Source: Streptomyces mashuensis (GTDB lineage Bacteria > Actinomycetota > Actinomycetes > Streptomycetales > Streptomycetaceae). Taken from it: a DNA stretch of 64,000 nucleotides. The stretch lies in assembly GCF_014654785.1 (NCBI RefSeq), contig NZ_BNBD01000009.1, positions 124,001 through 188,000 of the forward strand. The letters run 5' to 3'. The notes below the pieces were generated by a model that saw only the letters and a list, made by a program, of their open reading frames with translations, made no database searches and had not been told where the DNA came from. The position numbers and the translations under genes are program-made. Positions 33,701 to 43,558 of this stretch are shown piece after piece. The number at the start of each line of letters is the position of its first letter. Within the stretch, counting starts at the first letter, position 1.

Positions 33701-34009
33701 ATGGCGGGACAGAAGATCCGCATCCGGCTCAAGGCCTACGACCACGAGGTCATCGACTCCTCGGCGAAGAAGATCGTCGAGACGGTGACCCGCACGGGTG
33801 CGTCGGTCGCGGGCCCGGTGCCGCTGCCCACTGAGAAGAACGTGTACTGCGTCATCAAGTCGCCGCACAAGTACAAGGACTCGCGCGAGCACTTCGAGAT
33901 GCGCACGCACAAGCGCCTCATCGACATTCTCGACCCCACGCCGAAGACGGTTGACTCGCTGATGCGTCTCGACCTGCCGGCCGGCGTCGACATCGAGATC
34001 AAGCTCTGA
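33701..34009 (+). CDS. rpsJ: 30S ribosomal protein S10 (NusE)
   Basis: The 102-residue protein begins [19 protein letters not shown] and contains [20 protein letters not shown]10 is part of the 30S head and, as NusE, binds NusG and NusB in transcription-translation coupling. ATG 33701 fits the family N-terminus. It is first in the long S10-spc cluster; rplC starts 13 bp after its stop. Confidence 0.97.
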   Translation: MAGQKIRIRLKAYDHEVIDSSAKKIVETVTRTGASVAGPVPLPTEKNVYCVIKSPHKYKDSREHFEMRTHKRLIDILDPTPKTVDSLMRLDLPAGVDIEIKL

Positions 34010-34022
34010 GGTGACGCGCGAG

Positions 34023-34667
34023 ATGGCTAAGCAGATCAAGGGCATCCTGGGCGAGAAGCTCGGCATGACTCAGGTCTGGGACGAGAACAACCGTGTCGTT
34101 CCCGTGACCGTCGTCAAGGCCGGGCCCTGCATCGTCACCCAGGTCCGCACCAACGACACCGACGGCTACGAGTCGGTCCAGATCGCCTTCGGCGAGATCG
34201 ACCCGCGCAAGGTGAACAAGCCCCTCAAGGGCCACTTCGCCAAGGCCGACGTGACCCCCCGCCGCCACCTGGTGGAGATCCGCACCGCGGACGCCTCCGA
34301 GTACACCCTCGGTCAGGAACTGACCGCCGAGGTGTTCGAGGCCGGCGTCAAGGTCGACGTCACCGGCAAGAGCAAGGGCAAGGGCTTCGCCGGTGTCATG
34401 AAGCGCCACAACTTCCGTGGCCTGGGCGCCGGACACGGCACCCAGCGCAAGCACCGCTCGCCCGGTTCCATCGGTGGCTGCGCCACCCCGGGCCGCGTGT
34501 TCAAGGGCCTCCGCATGGCTGGCCGCATGGGCAACGAGCGGGTCACCACCCAGAACCTGACCGTCCACGCCGTTGACGCGGAGAAGGGCCTGCTCCTCAT
34601 CAAGGGTGCTGTCCCCGGTCCGAACGGCGGCCTCGTCCTGGTCCGTACCGCGGCCAAGGGGGCCTGA
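34023..34667 (+). CDS. rplC: 50S ribosomal protein L3
   Basis: The 214-residue protein has the start [18 protein letters not shown] and the conserved loop region [16 protein letters not shown] to [25 protein letters not shown], whose tip reaches the peptidyl-transferase centre. ATG 34023 follows GAGGTGA with about 9 nt spacing; an in-frame GTG at 34011 is less likely because that GTG is part of the ribosome site. Confidence 0.95.
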   Translation: MAKQIKGILGEKLGMTQVWDENNRVVPVTVVKAGPCIVTQVRTNDTDGYESVQIAFGEIDPRKVNKPLKGHFAKADVTPRRHLVEIRTADASEYTLGQELTAEVFEAGVKVDVTGKSKGKGFAGVMKRHNFRGLGAGHGTQRKHRSPGSIGGCATPGRVFKGLRMAGRMGNERVTTQNLTVHAVDAEKGLLLIKGAVPGPNGGLVLVRTAAKGA

Positions 34668-34675
34668 GGTAACCG

Positions 34676-35326
34676 ATGAGCACCATTGACATCCTTTCGC
34701 CGGCGGGCGACAAGGCCGGGACCGTCGAGCTCCCCGCGGAGATCTTCGACGCCAAGGTCAGCATTCCGCTGATCCACCAGGTCGTCGTCGCGCAGCTGGC
34801 CGCTGCCCGCCAGGGCACGCACAAGACGAAGACCCGCGGCGAGGTCCGCGGCGGTGGCAAGAAGCCGTACCGCCAGAAGGGCACCGGCCGCGCCCGTCAG
34901 GGTTCGACCCGTGCGCCGCAGTTCGCCGGTGGTGGCGTCGTCCACGGCCCCGTGCCGCGTGACTACTCGCAGCGGACCCCGAAGAAGATGAAGGCCGCCG
35001 CCCTGCGTGGCGCCCTCACCGACCGGGCCCGCCACTCCCGCATCCACGTCGTTTCCGGCGTGGTCGAGGGTGCGATCTCCACGAAGGCCGCCAAGGCCCT
35101 CCTCGGCAAGATCTCCGAGCGCAAGAACGTGCTCCTGGTCGCCGAGCGCGCCGACGAGGCCGCGTGGCTGTCCGCCCGCAACCTGCCCCAGGTGCACATC
35201 CTGGAGCCGGGCCAGCTGAACACGTACGACGTGCTCGTCTCGGACGACGTGGTCTTCACCAAGGCCGCCTTCGAGTCCTTCGTGTCTGGCCCCAAGGCCG
35301 CCGAGACCGAAGGGAGCGACGCCTGA
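34676..35326 (+). CDS. rplD: 50S ribosomal protein L4
   Basis: The 216-residue protein includes the exit-tunnel loop [28 protein letters not shown] and the globular domain with [11 protein letters not shown]. In E. coli L4 also represses the S10 operon; whether it does here is unknown, as the leader looks different. Its stop overlaps the rplW start (TGATG at 35324-35328), so the two are translationally coupled. Confidence 0.95.
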   Translation: MSTIDILSPAGDKAGTVELPAEIFDAKVSIPLIHQVVVAQLAAARQGTHKTKTRGEVRGGGKKPYRQKGTGRARQGSTRAPQFAGGGVVHGPVPRDYSQRTPKKMKAAALRGALTDRARHSRIHVVSGVVEGAISTKAAKALLGKISERKNVLLVAERADEAAWLSARNLPQVHILEPGQLNTYDVLVSDDVVFTKAAFESFVSGPKAAETEGSDA

Positions 35327-35649
35327 TGACTGAGGCCGTTGCCACCAGCAAGACCTTCACGGACCCGCGCGACCTCCTGGTCAAGCCGGTTGTCTCCGAG
35401 AAGAGCTACGCGCTGCTGGACGAGAACAAGTACACGTTCATCGTCGACCCGCGCGCCAACAAGACCCAGATCAAGCAGGCCGTCGAGGCGGTCTTCTCGG
35501 TCAAGGTCACCGGGGTCAACACGATCAACCGTCAGGGTAAGCGCAAGCGCACCAAGACCGGTTTCGGCAAGCGCGCCAACACCAAGCGCGCCATCGTGAC
35601 CCTCGCCGAGGGCGACCGTATCGACATCTTCGGCGGCCCGGTCTCCTAA
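35326..35649 (+). CDS. rplW: 50S ribosomal protein L23
   Basis: The 107-residue protein has [28 protein letters not shown] and [24 protein letters not shown]23 lies at the tunnel exit and docks trigger factor and SRP. The start ATG overlaps the rplD stop by one base; AGGGAG lies upstream. An extension of about 10 residues precedes the usual L23 core. Confidence 0.95.
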   Translation: MTEAVATSKTFTDPRDLLVKPVVSEKSYALLDENKYTFIVDPRANKTQIKQAVEAVFSVKVTGVNTINRQGKRKRTKTGFGKRANTKRAIVTLAEGDRIDIFGGPVS

Positions 35650-35689
35650 CGGAGTTCCGAGTCGTCCGATATCGGACGAGGACTGAGAA

Positions 35690-36526
35690 ATGGGTATCCG
35701 CAAGTACAAGCCGACGACGCCGGGCCGCCGCGGCTCCTCCGTCGCCGACTTCGTCGAGATCACGCGGTCCACGCCGGAGAAGTCGCTGGTCCGCCCGCTG
35801 CACAGCAAGGGCGGTCGCAACAACGCCGGTCGCGTGACCGTTCGCCACCAGGGTGGTGGCCACAAGCGCGCCTACCGCGTGATCGACTTCCGTCGTCACG
35901 ACAAGGACGGCGTGCCGGCCAAGGTCGCTCACATCGAGTACGACCCCAACCGCACCGCGCGCATCGCGCTCCTGCACTACGCGGACGGCGAGAAGCGCTA
36001 CATCATCGCTCCGCGTGGCCTGAACCAGGGCGACCGGATCGAGAACGGCCCCACGGCCGACATCAAGCCCGGTAACAACCTGGCGCTGCGCAACATCCCG
36101 GTCGGTACGACCATCCACGCCATCGAGCTGCGTCCCGGCGGCGGCGCCAAGTTCGCCCGCTCCGCCGGTGCGTCCGTGCAGCTGCTGGCGAAGGAGGGCC
36201 AGATGGCCCACCTGCGCATGCCGTCCGGTGAGATCCGCCTGGTCGACGTCCGCTGCCGCGCCACTGTCGGCGAGGTCGGCAACGCCGAGCAGTCGAACAT
36301 CAACTGGGGCAAGGCCGGCCGTATGCGCTGGAAGGGCGTCCGCCCGACCGTCCGCGGTGTGGCCATGAACCCTGTCGACCACCCGCACGGTGGTGGTGAG
36401 GGCAAGACCTCCGGTGGTCGTCACCCGGTGTCGCCGTGGGGTCAGAAGGAGGGTCGTACTCGTTCTCCCAAGAAGGCGAGCAACAAGTACATCGTCCGCC
36501 GCCGCAAGACGAACAAGAAGCGCTAG
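35690..36526 (+). CDS. rplB: 50S ribosomal protein L2
   Basis: The 278-residue protein starts [18 protein letters not shown] and holds the conserved [22 protein letters not shown] near the C-terminus, including the His close to the peptidyl-transferase centre. The length is usual. GACTGAGAA precedes the ATG, and rpsS follows after 12 bp. Confidence 0.97.
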   Translation: MGIRKYKPTTPGRRGSSVADFVEITRSTPEKSLVRPLHSKGGRNNAGRVTVRHQGGGHKRAYRVIDFRRHDKDGVPAKVAHIEYDPNRTARIALLHYADGEKRYIIAPRGLNQGDRIENGPTADIKPGNNLALRNIPVGTTIHAIELRPGGGAKFARSAGASVQLLAKEGQMAHLRMPSGEIRLVDVRCRATVGEVGNAEQSNINWGKAGRMRWKGVRPTVRGVAMNPVDHPHGGGEGKTSGGRHPVSPWGQKEGRTRSPKKASNKYIVRRRKTNKKR

Positions 36527-36538
36527 GAGCGGGTTTAG

Positions 36539-36820
36539 ATGCCGCGTAGTCTCAAGAAGGGACCCTTCGTCGACGACCACCTCATCAAGAAGGTGGACGC
36601 TCAGAACGAAGCCGGTACCAAGAACGTCATCAAGACCTGGTCCCGTCGCTCCATGATCGTGCCGGCCATGCTCGGCCACACGCTCGCGGTGCACAACGGC
36701 AAGACCCACGTCCCGGTGTTCGTCACCGAGTCGATGGTCGGCCACAAGCTCGGCGAGTTTGCGCCGACCCGCACCTTCCGCGGCCACGTCAAGGAAGACC
36801 GGAAGTCGAAGCGCCGCTAA
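36539..36820 (+). CDS. rpsS: 30S ribosomal protein S19
   Basis: The 93-residue protein begins [19 protein letters not shown] and contains [28 protein letters not shown] and [12 protein letters not shown]19 is in the 30S head and contacts the large subunit through bridges and S13. It is embedded between rplB and rplV. Confidence 0.97.
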   Translation: MPRSLKKGPFVDDHLIKKVDAQNEAGTKNVIKTWSRRSMIVPAMLGHTLAVHNGKTHVPVFVTESMVGHKLGEFAPTRTFRGHVKEDRKSKRR

Positions 36821-36863
36821 TCGCGGGGTGTGAACGACTATGACTGACACCGAAGGGACAACC

Positions 36864-37211
36864 ATGGAAGCCAGGGCCCAGGCGCGGTACATCCGCGTCA
36901 CGCCCATGAAGGCCCGCCGAGTGGTGGACCTCATCCGTGGCATGAATGCCACGGAGGCTCAGGCGGTCCTGCGTTTCGCCCCGCAGGCCGCGAGCGTGCC
37001 GGTTGGCAAGGTGCTGGACAGCGCCATTGCCAACGCCGCGCACAACTACGACCACACCGACGTCGACTCTCTCTACGTCGCTGAGGCGTACGTCGACGAG
37101 GGCCCGACCCTGAAGCGGTTCCGTCCGCGTGCGCAGGGTCGCGCCTACCGGATCCGTAAGCGGACCAGCCACATCACCGTGGTCGTCGCCAGCAAGGAAG
37201 GAACCCGGTAA
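36864..37211 (+). CDS. rplV: 50S ribosomal protein L22
   Basis: The 115-residue protein begins [26 protein letters not shown] and has the exit-tunnel hairpin [22 protein letters not shown], where macrolide-resistance changes occur in other bacteria. ATG 36864 is preferred because GAAGGGA lies 7 nt upstream; an in-frame ATG at 36840 would add eight residues. The stop TAA shares its last base with the rpsC start. Confidence 0.93.
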   Translation: MEARAQARYIRVTPMKARRVVDLIRGMNATEAQAVLRFAPQAASVPVGKVLDSAIANAAHNYDHTDVDSLYVAEAYVDEGPTLKRFRPRAQGRAYRIRKRTSHITVVVASKEGTR

Positions 37212-38032
37212 TGGGCCAGAAGGTTAACCCGCACGGGTTCCGGCTCGGTGTGACCACGGACTTCAAGTCCCGCTGGTACGCCGACAAGCTGTACAAGGAC
37301 TACGTCAAGGAAGACGTTGCCATTCGTCGCATGATGACGAAGGGCATGGAGCGGGCCGGCATCTCCAAGGTGGAGATCGAGCGCACCCGCGACCGCGTCC
37401 GCGTTGACATCCACACCGCCCGCCCGGGCATCGTCATCGGCCGCCGTGGCGCCGAGGCCGACCGCATCCGTGGCGAGCTGGAGAAGCTGACCGGCAAGCA
37501 GGTCCAGCTGAACATCCTCGAGGTCAAGAACCCCGAGGTCGACGCTCAGCTGGTGGCCCAGGCCGTCGCCGAGCAGCTGTCCTCCCGCGTCTCCTTCCGT
37601 CGCGCCATGCGCAAGAGCATGCAGTCGACGATGAAGGCCGGCGCCAAGGGCATCAAGATCCAGTGCGGTGGCCGTCTCGGCGGCGCCGAGATGTCCCGCT
37701 CGGAGTTCTACCGCGAGGGCCGTGTGCCCCTGCACACGCTCCGCGCGAACGTCGACTACGGCTTCTTCGAGGCCAAGACCACCTTCGGCCGCATCGGCGT
37801 GAAGGTCTGGATCTACAAGGGCGACGTCAAGAACATCGCCGAGGTCCGCGCCGAGAACGCCGCCGCCCGTGCGGGCAACCGCCCGTCGCGTGGCGCCGGC
37901 GACCGTCCGGCCCGTGGTGGCCGTGGCGGCGAGCGTGGCGGCCGCGGCCGCAAGCCGCAGCAGCAGAACGCCGAGGCCCCCAAGGCCGAGGCCACCGCTG
38001 CTCCGGCGGAGACCACCGGAACGGAGGCCTGA
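37211..38032 (+). CDS. rpsC: 30S ribosomal protein S3 with Arg/Gly-rich tail
   Basis: The 273-residue protein has the KH domain with [15 protein letters not shown] and the C-terminal S3 domain ([35 protein letters not shown]). S3 helps form the mRNA entry channel and helicase activity. After about residue 215 there is a low-complexity tail rich in RG, RGG and then Ala/Glu, longer than the E. coli protein. It overlaps rplV by one base. Confidence 0.95.
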   Translation: MGQKVNPHGFRLGVTTDFKSRWYADKLYKDYVKEDVAIRRMMTKGMERAGISKVEIERTRDRVRVDIHTARPGIVIGRRGAEADRIRGELEKLTGKQVQLNILEVKNPEVDAQLVAQAVAEQLSSRVSFRRAMRKSMQSTMKAGAKGIKIQCGGRLGGAEMSRSEFYREGRVPLHTLRANVDYGFFEAKTTFGRIGVKVWIYKGDVKNIAEVRAENAAARAGNRPSRGAGDRPARGGRGGERGGRGRKPQQQNAEAPKAEATAAPAETTGTEA

Positions 38033-38037
38033 CCGAC

Positions 38038-38457
38038 ATGCTGATCCCTCGCAGGGTCAAGCACCGCAAGCAGCACCACCCCAAGCGGAACGGCATGGCC
38101 AAGGGTGGCACCGAGCTGGCGTTCGGTGAGTACGGCATCCAGGCCCTGACCCCGGCCTACGTGACGAACCGGCAGATCGAGTCCGCTCGTATCGCCATGA
38201 CCCGTCACATCAAGCGTGGCGGCAAGGTGTGGATCAACATCTACCCGGACCGTCCGCTCACGAAGAAGCCGGCCGAGACCCGCATGGGTTCCGGTAAGGG
38301 TTCCCCGGAGTGGTGGGTCGCGAACGTCAAGCCCGGCCGGGTGATGTTCGAGCTGTCCTTCCCGAACGAGAAGGTTGCGCGTGAGGCGCTCACCCGAGCC
38401 GCCCACAAGCTTCCGATGAAGTGCCGGATCGTCCGGCGCGAGGCAGGTGAGTCGTGA
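38038..38457 (+). CDS. rplP: 50S ribosomal protein L16
   Basis: The 139-residue protein starts [24 protein letters not shown] and carries [24 protein letters not shown]16 organises the A-site region and central protuberance. ATG 38038 follows ACGGAGG about 8 nt upstream. Its stop overlaps the rpmC start. Confidence 0.97.
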   Translation: MLIPRRVKHRKQHHPKRNGMAKGGTELAFGEYGIQALTPAYVTNRQIESARIAMTRHIKRGGKVWINIYPDRPLTKKPAETRMGSGKGSPEWWVANVKPGRVMFELSFPNEKVAREALTRAAHKLPMKCRIVRREAGES

Positions 38458-38681
38458 TGGCCGCCGGTACCAAGGCGTCCGAGCTGCGCGAGCTGAACAA
38501 CGAGGACCTCGTTGCCAAGCTGCGTGAGGCCAAGGAGGAGCTGTTCAACCTCCGCTTCCAGGCGGCGACCGGACAGCTCGAGAACCACGGCCGGCTGAAG
38601 GCCGTCCGCAAGGACATCGCCCGGATCTACACCCTGATGCGGGAGCGCGAGCTCGGCATCGAGACGGTGGAGAGCGCCTGA
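38457..38681 (+). CDS. rpmC: 50S ribosomal protein L29
   Basis: The 74-residue protein begins [35 protein letters not shown], the typical two-helix L29. It sits near the tunnel exit beside L23. ATG 38457 overlaps the rplP stop; a GTG at 38454 directly before it is also in frame. The stop overlaps the rpsQ start. Confidence 0.95.
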   Translation: MAAGTKASELRELNNEDLVAKLREAKEELFNLRFQAATGQLENHGRLKAVRKDIARIYTLMRERELGIETVESA

Positions 38682-38962
38682 TGAGCGAGAAGAACATGAC
38701 TGAGAAGCAGGAGCGTGGCTTCCGCAAGGTCCGCGAGGGCCTGGTCGTCAGCGACAAGATGGACAAGACCGTCGTCGTCGCCGTCGAGGACCGTGTGAAG
38801 CACGCGCTGTACGGCAAGGTCATCCGCCGTACGAACAAGCTCAAGGCGCACGACGAGCAGAATGCTGCCGGCGTCGGTGACCGCGTCCTCCTCATGGAGA
38901 CCCGGCCGCTGTCCGCCACCAAGCGCTGGCGCGTCGTCGAGATCCTCGAGAAGGCCAAGTAA
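38681..38962 (+). CDS. rpsQ: 30S ribosomal protein S17
   Basis: The 93-residue protein has [45 protein letters not shown], the S17 OB fold, and ends in the usual [12 protein letters not shown]17 binds 16S rRNA early in assembly. It overlaps rpmC by one base and is followed by two hairpins, matching the classical end of the S10 operon. Confidence 0.97.
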   Translation: MSEKNMTEKQERGFRKVREGLVVSDKMDKTVVVAVEDRVKHALYGKVIRRTNKLKAHDEQNAAGVGDRVLLMETRPLSATKRWRVVEILEKAK

Positions 38963-38967
38963 TTCCT

Positions 38968-39043
38968 GGGGGGAATTCCTCCCCCCGGGCCAGTTCCGCC
39001 AGGCTCGGCGAGGGGCCCCAGCTTCCGGCTGAGGCCCCCGCCG
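38968..39043 (+). terminator. Double hairpin at the S10/spc boundary
   Basis: The first stem is GGGGGGA (38968-38974) with 38980-38986. The second pairs CGGCG (39006-39010) with 39039-39043 around an inner GGGG/CCCC stem and a TTCC-capped tip. They fill the 109-bp gap between rpsQ and rplN. No promoter for rplN is apparent, so they may attenuate rather than stop transcription. Confidence 0.55.
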
Positions 39044-39071
39044 GGAACCGGCAGACAATCAGGAGATAGAC

Positions 39072-39440
39072 GTGATCCAGCAGGAGTCGCGACTGCGCGT
39101 CGCCGACAACACTGGTGCCAAGGAGATCCTTTGCATCCGTGTTCTCGGTGGCTCGGGTCGCCGCTACGCGGGCATCGGTGACGTCATCGTCGCCACCGTC
39201 AAGGACGCGATCCCCGGTGGCAACGTGAAGAAGGGTGACGTCGTCAAGGCCGTCATCGTTCGCACCGTCAAGGAGCGCCGCCGTCCGGACGGCTCGTACA
39301 TCCGCTTCGACGAGAACGCGGCCGTCATCCTCAAGAACGACGGTGACCCCCGTGGCACCCGCATCTTCGGCCCCGTGGGCCGGGAGCTGCGCGAGAAGAA
39401 GTTCATGAAGATCGTCTCGCTCGCGCCGGAGGTGCTGTAA
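39072..39440 (+). CDS. rplN: 50S ribosomal protein L14
   Basis: The 122-residue protein has [49 protein letters not shown], diagnostic for L14, and ends [17 protein letters not shown]14 contacts the 30S subunit (bridge B8). GTG 39072 is preceded by AGGAGA. It is the first gene of the spc segment. Confidence 0.97.
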   Translation: MIQQESRLRVADNTGAKEILCIRVLGGSGRRYAGIGDVIVATVKDAIPGGNVKKGDVVKAVIVRTVKERRRPDGSYIRFDENAAVILKNDGDPRGTRIFGPVGRELREKKFMKIVSLAPEVL

Positions 39441-39443
39441 CCG

Positions 39444-39767
39444 ATGAAGATCAAGAAGGGCGACCTGGTCCAGGTCATCACCGGTAAGGACAAGGGCAAG
39501 CAGGGCAAGGTCATCGCGGCCTTCCCCCGTGAGGACCGTGTCCTGGTCGAGGGTGTCAACCGGGTCAAGAAGCACACCAAGGCCGGCCAGACGGCCCGCG
39601 GTTCGCAGACCGGCGGCATCGTCACGACCGAGGCCCCCATCCACGTGAGCAACGTTCAGCTCGTCGTGGAGAAGGACGGCAAGAAGGTCGTCACCCGCGT
39701 CGGCTACCGCTTCGACGAGGCCGGCAACAAGATCCGCGTTGCCAAGCGGACCGGTGAGGACATCTGA
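39444..39767 (+). CDS. rplX: 50S ribosomal protein L24
   Basis: The 107-residue protein starts [28 protein letters not shown], a KOW motif, with the L24 segment [10 protein letters not shown]. It initiates 50S assembly and lies at the tunnel exit. It begins 3 bp after rplN, and its stop overlaps the rplE start. Confidence 0.97.
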   Translation: MKIKKGDLVQVITGKDKGKQGKVIAAFPREDRVLVEGVNRVKKHTKAGQTARGSQTGGIVTTEAPIHVSNVQLVVEKDGKKVVTRVGYRFDEAGNKIRVAKRTGEDI

Positions 39768-40327
39768 TGACTGCCACCACCAACGCACCGCGCCTCAAGC
39801 AGCGCTACCGCGAGGAGATCGTGGGCAAGCTGCGTGACGAGTTCCAGTACGAGAACGTCATGCAGGTGCCCGGCCTCGTCAAGATCGTGGTCAACATGGG
39901 TGTGGGCGACGCCGCCCGCGACTCCAAGCTGATCGAGGGCGCCATCCGCGACCTCACCACGATCACCGGTCAGAAGCCGGCCGTCACCAAGGCCCGCAAG
40001 TCCATCGCGCAGTTCAAGCTGCGTGAGGGCCAGCCGATCGGTGCCCACGTCACCCTCCGTGGCGACCGCATGTGGGAGTTCCTGGACCGCACCCTGTCGC
40101 TCGCGCTGCCGCGCATCCGCGACTTCCGTGGTCTGTCCCCCAAGCAGTTCGACGGCCGGGGCAACTACACCTTCGGTCTCACGGAGCAGGTCATGTTCCA
40201 CGAGATCGACCAGGACAAGATCGACCGGGTCCGGGGCATGGACATCACTGTGGTGACCACGGCTTCCAACGACGACGAGGGCCGCGCCCTCCTTCGTCAC
40301 CTCGGCTTCCCGTTCAAGGAGAACTGA
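39767..40327 (+). CDS. rplE: 50S ribosomal protein L5
   Basis: The 186-residue protein has [42 protein letters not shown] and [26 protein letters not shown]5 belongs to the 5S rRNA complex of the central protuberance. It overlaps rplX by one base (TGATG), and rpsN follows after 2 bp. Confidence 0.97.
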   Translation: MTATTNAPRLKQRYREEIVGKLRDEFQYENVMQVPGLVKIVVNMGVGDAARDSKLIEGAIRDLTTITGQKPAVTKARKSIAQFKLREGQPIGAHVTLRGDRMWEFLDRTLSLALPRIRDFRGLSPKQFDGRGNYTFGLTEQVMFHEIDQDKIDRVRGMDITVVTTASNDDEGRALLRHLGFPFKEN

Positions 40328-40329
40328 CC

Positions 40330-40515
40330 GTGGCGAAGAAGTCTCTGATTGCCAAGGCCGCGCGCAAGCCGAAGTTCGCCGTTCGCGCGTACACCCGCTG
40401 CAACCGCTGCGGTCGGCCGCACTCCGTCTACCGCAAGTTCGGCCTGTGCCGCGTGTGCCTCCGTGAGATGGCTCACCGTGGCGAGCTGCCGGGCGTGACC
40501 AAGAGCTCCTGGTAA
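40330..40515 (+). CDS. rpsN: 30S ribosomal protein S14, zinc-binding type Z
   Basis: The 61-residue protein is the short S14 with four zinc cysteines in CNRCG and CRVC ([32 protein letters not shown]). It belongs to the C+ class, with a longer zinc-free paralogue expected elsewhere in Streptomyces. GTG 40330 lies 2 bp after rplE. A short AACCC-AGTT-GGGTT hairpin follows the stop, at the start of a 209-bp gap before rpsH. Confidence 0.95.
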   Translation: MAKKSLIAKAARKPKFAVRAYTRCNRCGRPHSVYRKFGLCRVCLREMAHRGELPGVTKSSW

Positions 40516-40724
40516 CAACCCAGTTGGGTTGACCAGGACTCTCGGTAAGCAATCTGGTTGGCGGGGCCCCACCCCGAGGCTCACGTAGAGTTGAAGGGTT
40601 GGGCCCCCGCCGCCCAATTCGTCTTACTACGCCGTAGGTCCCCGCGCCGCACCCGTCCCGACCCAGTTCGGGGAGAGGGATGGCGCAGATAGGAAACCCC
40701 GGCGAGAGAGGCCGAAGGCCAAAC

Positions 40725-41123
40725 ATGACCATGACCGATCCGATCGCAGACATGCTGACTCGTCTGCGGAACGCGAACTCGGCATACCACGACCGTGTGG
40801 CGATGCCGGCGAGCAAGATCAAGTCGCACATCGCGGAGATCCTCAAGCAGGAGGGTTACATCGCGGACTGGAAGGTCGAGGACGCCGAGGTCGGCAAGAG
40901 CCTCGTCATCGACCTGAAGTTCGGTCCGAACCGCGAGCGCTCGATCGCCGGTATCAAGCGGATTTCCAAGCCGGGCCTGCGGGTCTACGCAAAGTCCACC
41001 AACCTGCCGAAGGTTCTCGGCGGCCTGGGCGTGGCGATCATCTCCACGTCGCACGGTCTGCTCACCGGCCAGCAGGCGCAGAAGAAGGGCGTGGGTGGGG
41101 AAGTCCTCGCCTACGTCTGGTAA
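40725..41123 (+). CDS. rpsH: 30S ribosomal protein S8
   Basis: The 132-residue protein begins [25 protein letters not shown] and ends with [34 protein letters not shown]8 binds the central domain of 16S rRNA and represses the spc operon in E. coli. ATG 40725 is taken because the family N-terminus begins there; ATG 40731 is an alternative, and an upstream in-frame ATG at 40680 adds unrelated residues. GAAGG lies upstream. Confidence 0.95.
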   Translation: MTMTDPIADMLTRLRNANSAYHDRVAMPASKIKSHIAEILKQEGYIADWKVEDAEVGKSLVIDLKFGPNRERSIAGIKRISKPGLRVYAKSTNLPKVLGGLGVAIISTSHGLLTGQQAQKKGVGGEVLAYVW

Positions 41124-41143
41124 CGGGAACAGGAGGTAAGGCT

Positions 41144-41683
41144 ATGTCGCGTATTGGCAAGCAGCCCGTCCAGGTTCCCGCCGGCGTGGACGTCACCATC
41201 GATGGCCGTACGGTCCAGGTGAAGGGCCCCAAGGGTTCCCTCTCCCACACCGTCGCCGCCCCCATCGAGGTCGCCAAGGCTGAGGACGGCGCCATCGTCG
41301 TCACCCGCCCGAACGACGAGCGGCAGAACAAGGCCCTGCACGGTCTGTCCCGCACGCTGGTGGCGAACATGATCACCGGCGTGACCCAGGGCTACGTGAA
41401 GAAGCTCGAGATCAGCGGTGTCGGTTACCGCGTTGTCGCCAAGGGCTCGAACCTCGAGTTCTCCCTCGGCTACAGCCACCCGGTCCTGATCGAGGCGCCC
41501 GAGGGCATCACCTTCAAGGTGGAGTCCCCGACCAAGTTCTCGGTCGAGGGCATCGACAAGCAGAAGGTCGGCGAGGTCGCCGCGAACATCCGCAAGCTGC
41601 GGAAGCCCGACCCGTACAAGGCCAAGGGCGTCAAGTACGAGGGCGAAGTCATCCGCCGCAAGGTCGGAAAGGCGGGTAAGTAA
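41144..41683 (+). CDS. rplF: 50S ribosomal protein L6
   Basis: The 179-residue protein has [33 protein letters not shown] at the start and [29 protein letters not shown] at the end, the two-domain L6 pattern. It lies near the factor-binding site. AGGAGG precedes ATG 41144. Confidence 0.97.
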   Translation: MSRIGKQPVQVPAGVDVTIDGRTVQVKGPKGSLSHTVAAPIEVAKAEDGAIVVTRPNDERQNKALHGLSRTLVANMITGVTQGYVKKLEISGVGYRVVAKGSNLEFSLGYSHPVLIEAPEGITFKVESPTKFSVEGIDKQKVGEVAANIRKLRKPDPYKAKGVKYEGEVIRRKVGKAGK

Positions 41684-41686
41684 GCC

Positions 41687-42070
41687 ATGGCATTCGGTGT
41701 GAAGATCGCGAAGGGCGATGCCTACAAGCGCGCCGCCGCCAAGCGTCGCCACATCCGCGTCCGCAAGAAGGTCTCGGGCACCGCTGAGCGTCCGCGCCTC
41801 GTCGTGACGCGCTCCAACCGCCACATGGTCGCGCAGGTCATCGACGACATCCAGGGTCACACCCTGGCGTCGGCGTCGACCCTGGACGCCTCCATCCGCG
41901 GTGGCGAGGGCGACAAGAGCGCCCAGGCCAAGCAGGTCGGCGCCCTGGTCGCCGAGCGTGCCAAGGCCGCGGGCGTCGAGGCCGTCGTGTTCGACCGTGG
42001 TGGCAACAAGTACGCCGGCCGCATCGCGGCCCTGGCGGACGCCGCCCGCGAGGCCGGGCTCAAGTTCTGA
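41687..42070 (+). CDS. rplR: 50S ribosomal protein L18
   Basis: The 127-residue protein has [35 protein letters not shown] and [27 protein letters not shown]18 binds 5S rRNA. It starts 3 bp after rplF. Confidence 0.97.
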   Translation: MAFGVKIAKGDAYKRAAAKRRHIRVRKKVSGTAERPRLVVTRSNRHMVAQVIDDIQGHTLASASTLDASIRGGEGDKSAQAKQVGALVAERAKAAGVEAVVFDRGGNKYAGRIAALADAAREAGLKF

Positions 42071-42111
42071 GCCGGTTCCGTAGCTAGCGGACAAAGAGAG
42101 AGGTAAATCCA

Positions 42112-42717
42112 ATGGCTGGACCCCAGCGCCGCGGTGGCGGCGCCGGTGGCGGCGAGCGGCGGGACCGGAAGGGCCGTGACGGTGGCGCTGCCGCCGAGAA
42201 GACCGCGTACGTTGAGCGCGTTGTCGCGATCAACCGCGTCGCCAAGGTTGTGAAGGGTGGTCGTCGCTTCAGCTTCACCGCGCTCGTCGTGGTGGGTGAC
42301 GGTGACGGCACCGTGGGTGTCGGTTACGGCAAGGCCAAGGAAGTTCCCGCGGCCATCGCCAAGGGCGTGGAGGAGGCGAAGAAGAACTTCTTCCGCATTC
42401 CGCGCATCGCGGGCACCATCCCGCACCCCGTCCAGGGTGAGAAGGCTGCCGGCGTCGTGCTCCTGAAGCCCGCGTCCCCGGGTACCGGTGTTATCGCCGG
42501 TGGTCCGGTGCGTGCGGTGCTCGAGTGCGCCGGCGTCCACGACATCCTGTCGAAGTCGCTCGGTTCTTCGAACCCGATCAACATCGTGCACGCCACGGTG
42601 GAGGCCCTCAAGGGACTGTCCCGTCCCGAGGAGATCGCCGCCCGTCGTGGTCTGCCGCTCGAGGACGTCGCCCCCGCCGCTCTGCTGCGGGCGCGTGCCG
42701 CAGGGGTGAGCGCGTAA
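42112..42717 (+). CDS. rpsE: 30S ribosomal protein S5
   Basis: The 201-residue protein has an N-terminal Gly/Arg-rich extension and the S5 double-stranded RNA-binding domain ([45 protein letters not shown]). The loop around VAKVVKGG is the spectinomycin-contact site and appears normal. The stop TAA shares its last base with rpmD. Confidence 0.97.
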   Translation: MAGPQRRGGGAGGGERRDRKGRDGGAAAEKTAYVERVVAINRVAKVVKGGRRFSFTALVVVGDGDGTVGVGYGKAKEVPAAIAKGVEEAKKNFFRIPRIAGTIPHPVQGEKAAGVVLLKPASPGTGVIAGGPVRAVLECAGVHDILSKSLGSSNPINIVHATVEALKGLSRPEEIAARRGLPLEDVAPAALLRARAAGVSA

Positions 42718-42899
42718 TGGCTCGCCTCAAGGTCACGCAGGTCAAGTCCTACATCGGCAGCAAGCAGAACCACCGTGACACCCTGCGTTCGCTCGGTCTG
42801 AAGAAGATCAACGACGTGGTTGTCAAGGAGGACCGCCCCGAGATCCGCGGCATGGTGCACACCGTCCGCCACCTCGTGACGGTCGAGGAGGTCGACTGA
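42717..42899 (+). CDS. rpmD: 50S ribosomal protein L30
   Basis: The 60-residue protein reads [28 protein letters not shown] and [16 protein letters not shown], a complete short bacterial L30. It overlaps rpsE by one base (TAATG) and is followed 1 bp later by rplO. Confidence 0.96.
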   Translation: MARLKVTQVKSYIGSKQNHRDTLRSLGLKKINDVVVKEDRPEIRGMVHTVRHLVTVEEVD

Positions 42900-42900
42900 C

Positions 42901-43356
42901 ATGGCGGAGAACAACCCGCTGAAGGTCCACAACCTCCGTCCCGCCCCGGGTGCCAAGACCGCCAAGACCCGTGTCGGTCGTGGTGAGGCGTCGAAGGGTA
43001 AGACGGCCGGCCGTGGTACCAAGGGCACGAAGGCCCGTTACCAGGTTCCGGAGCGCTTCGAGGGTGGCCAGATGCCCCTCCACATGCGCCTCCCGAAGCT
43101 GAAGGGCTTCAAGAACCCCGCCCACAAGCAGTTCCAGGTCGTGAACCTGGACAAGCTGGCCGCGCTCTACCCGCAGGGTGGCGAGGTCACGGTGGCCGAC
43201 CTGGTCGCCAAGGGCGCGGTGCGCAAGAACGAGCTCGTCAAGGTCCTTGGCCAGGGCGAGATCTCCGTGGCGCTGCAGGTGACGGTGGACGCCGTCTCCG
43301 GCTCCGCCAAGGAGAAGATCGCCGCCGCGGGCGGCACCGTCACCGAGCTCGTCTGA
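42901..43356 (+). CDS. rplO: 50S ribosomal protein L15
   Basis: The 151-residue protein has the Gly/Lys-rich N-terminal extension [35 protein letters not shown] and [21 protein letters not shown], followed by the globular domain. L15 is a late 50S assembly protein. A strong hairpin follows before secY. Confidence 0.97.
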   Translation: MAENNPLKVHNLRPAPGAKTAKTRVGRGEASKGKTAGRGTKGTKARYQVPERFEGGQMPLHMRLPKLKGFKNPAHKQFQVVNLDKLAALYPQGGEVTVADLVAKGAVRKNELVKVLGQGEISVALQVTVDAVSGSAKEKIAAAGGTVTELV

Positions 43357-43373
43357 GCTCGCTGACCGGACGA

Positions 43374-43403
43374 CCGGGGATGTCCCAAAAGGGGCATCCC
43401 CGG
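43374..43403 (+). terminator. Terminator/attenuator between rplO and secY
   Basis: CCGGGGATGTCCC (43374-43386) pairs with 43391-43403 through 13 bp with one G-T pair, and loop AAAA. An alternative outer pairing CGACC/GGTCG overlaps it. The 202-bp gap after it may carry a secY promoter that I could not define. Confidence 0.6.
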
Positions 43404-43558
43404 TTGGTCGTTCCAAGGGGGGCACGGTCGCCGGTAAGGTGGCGTGCACTGTTAACCTTCGCGCGGCCTGCGCCGCCGCGGATTTTGACCGATACACATT
43501 CGTCGAACCTCAAGACCGTCACCTCTCACGTGGCTGCGTGGGAGGCGCAGGAGGCACC

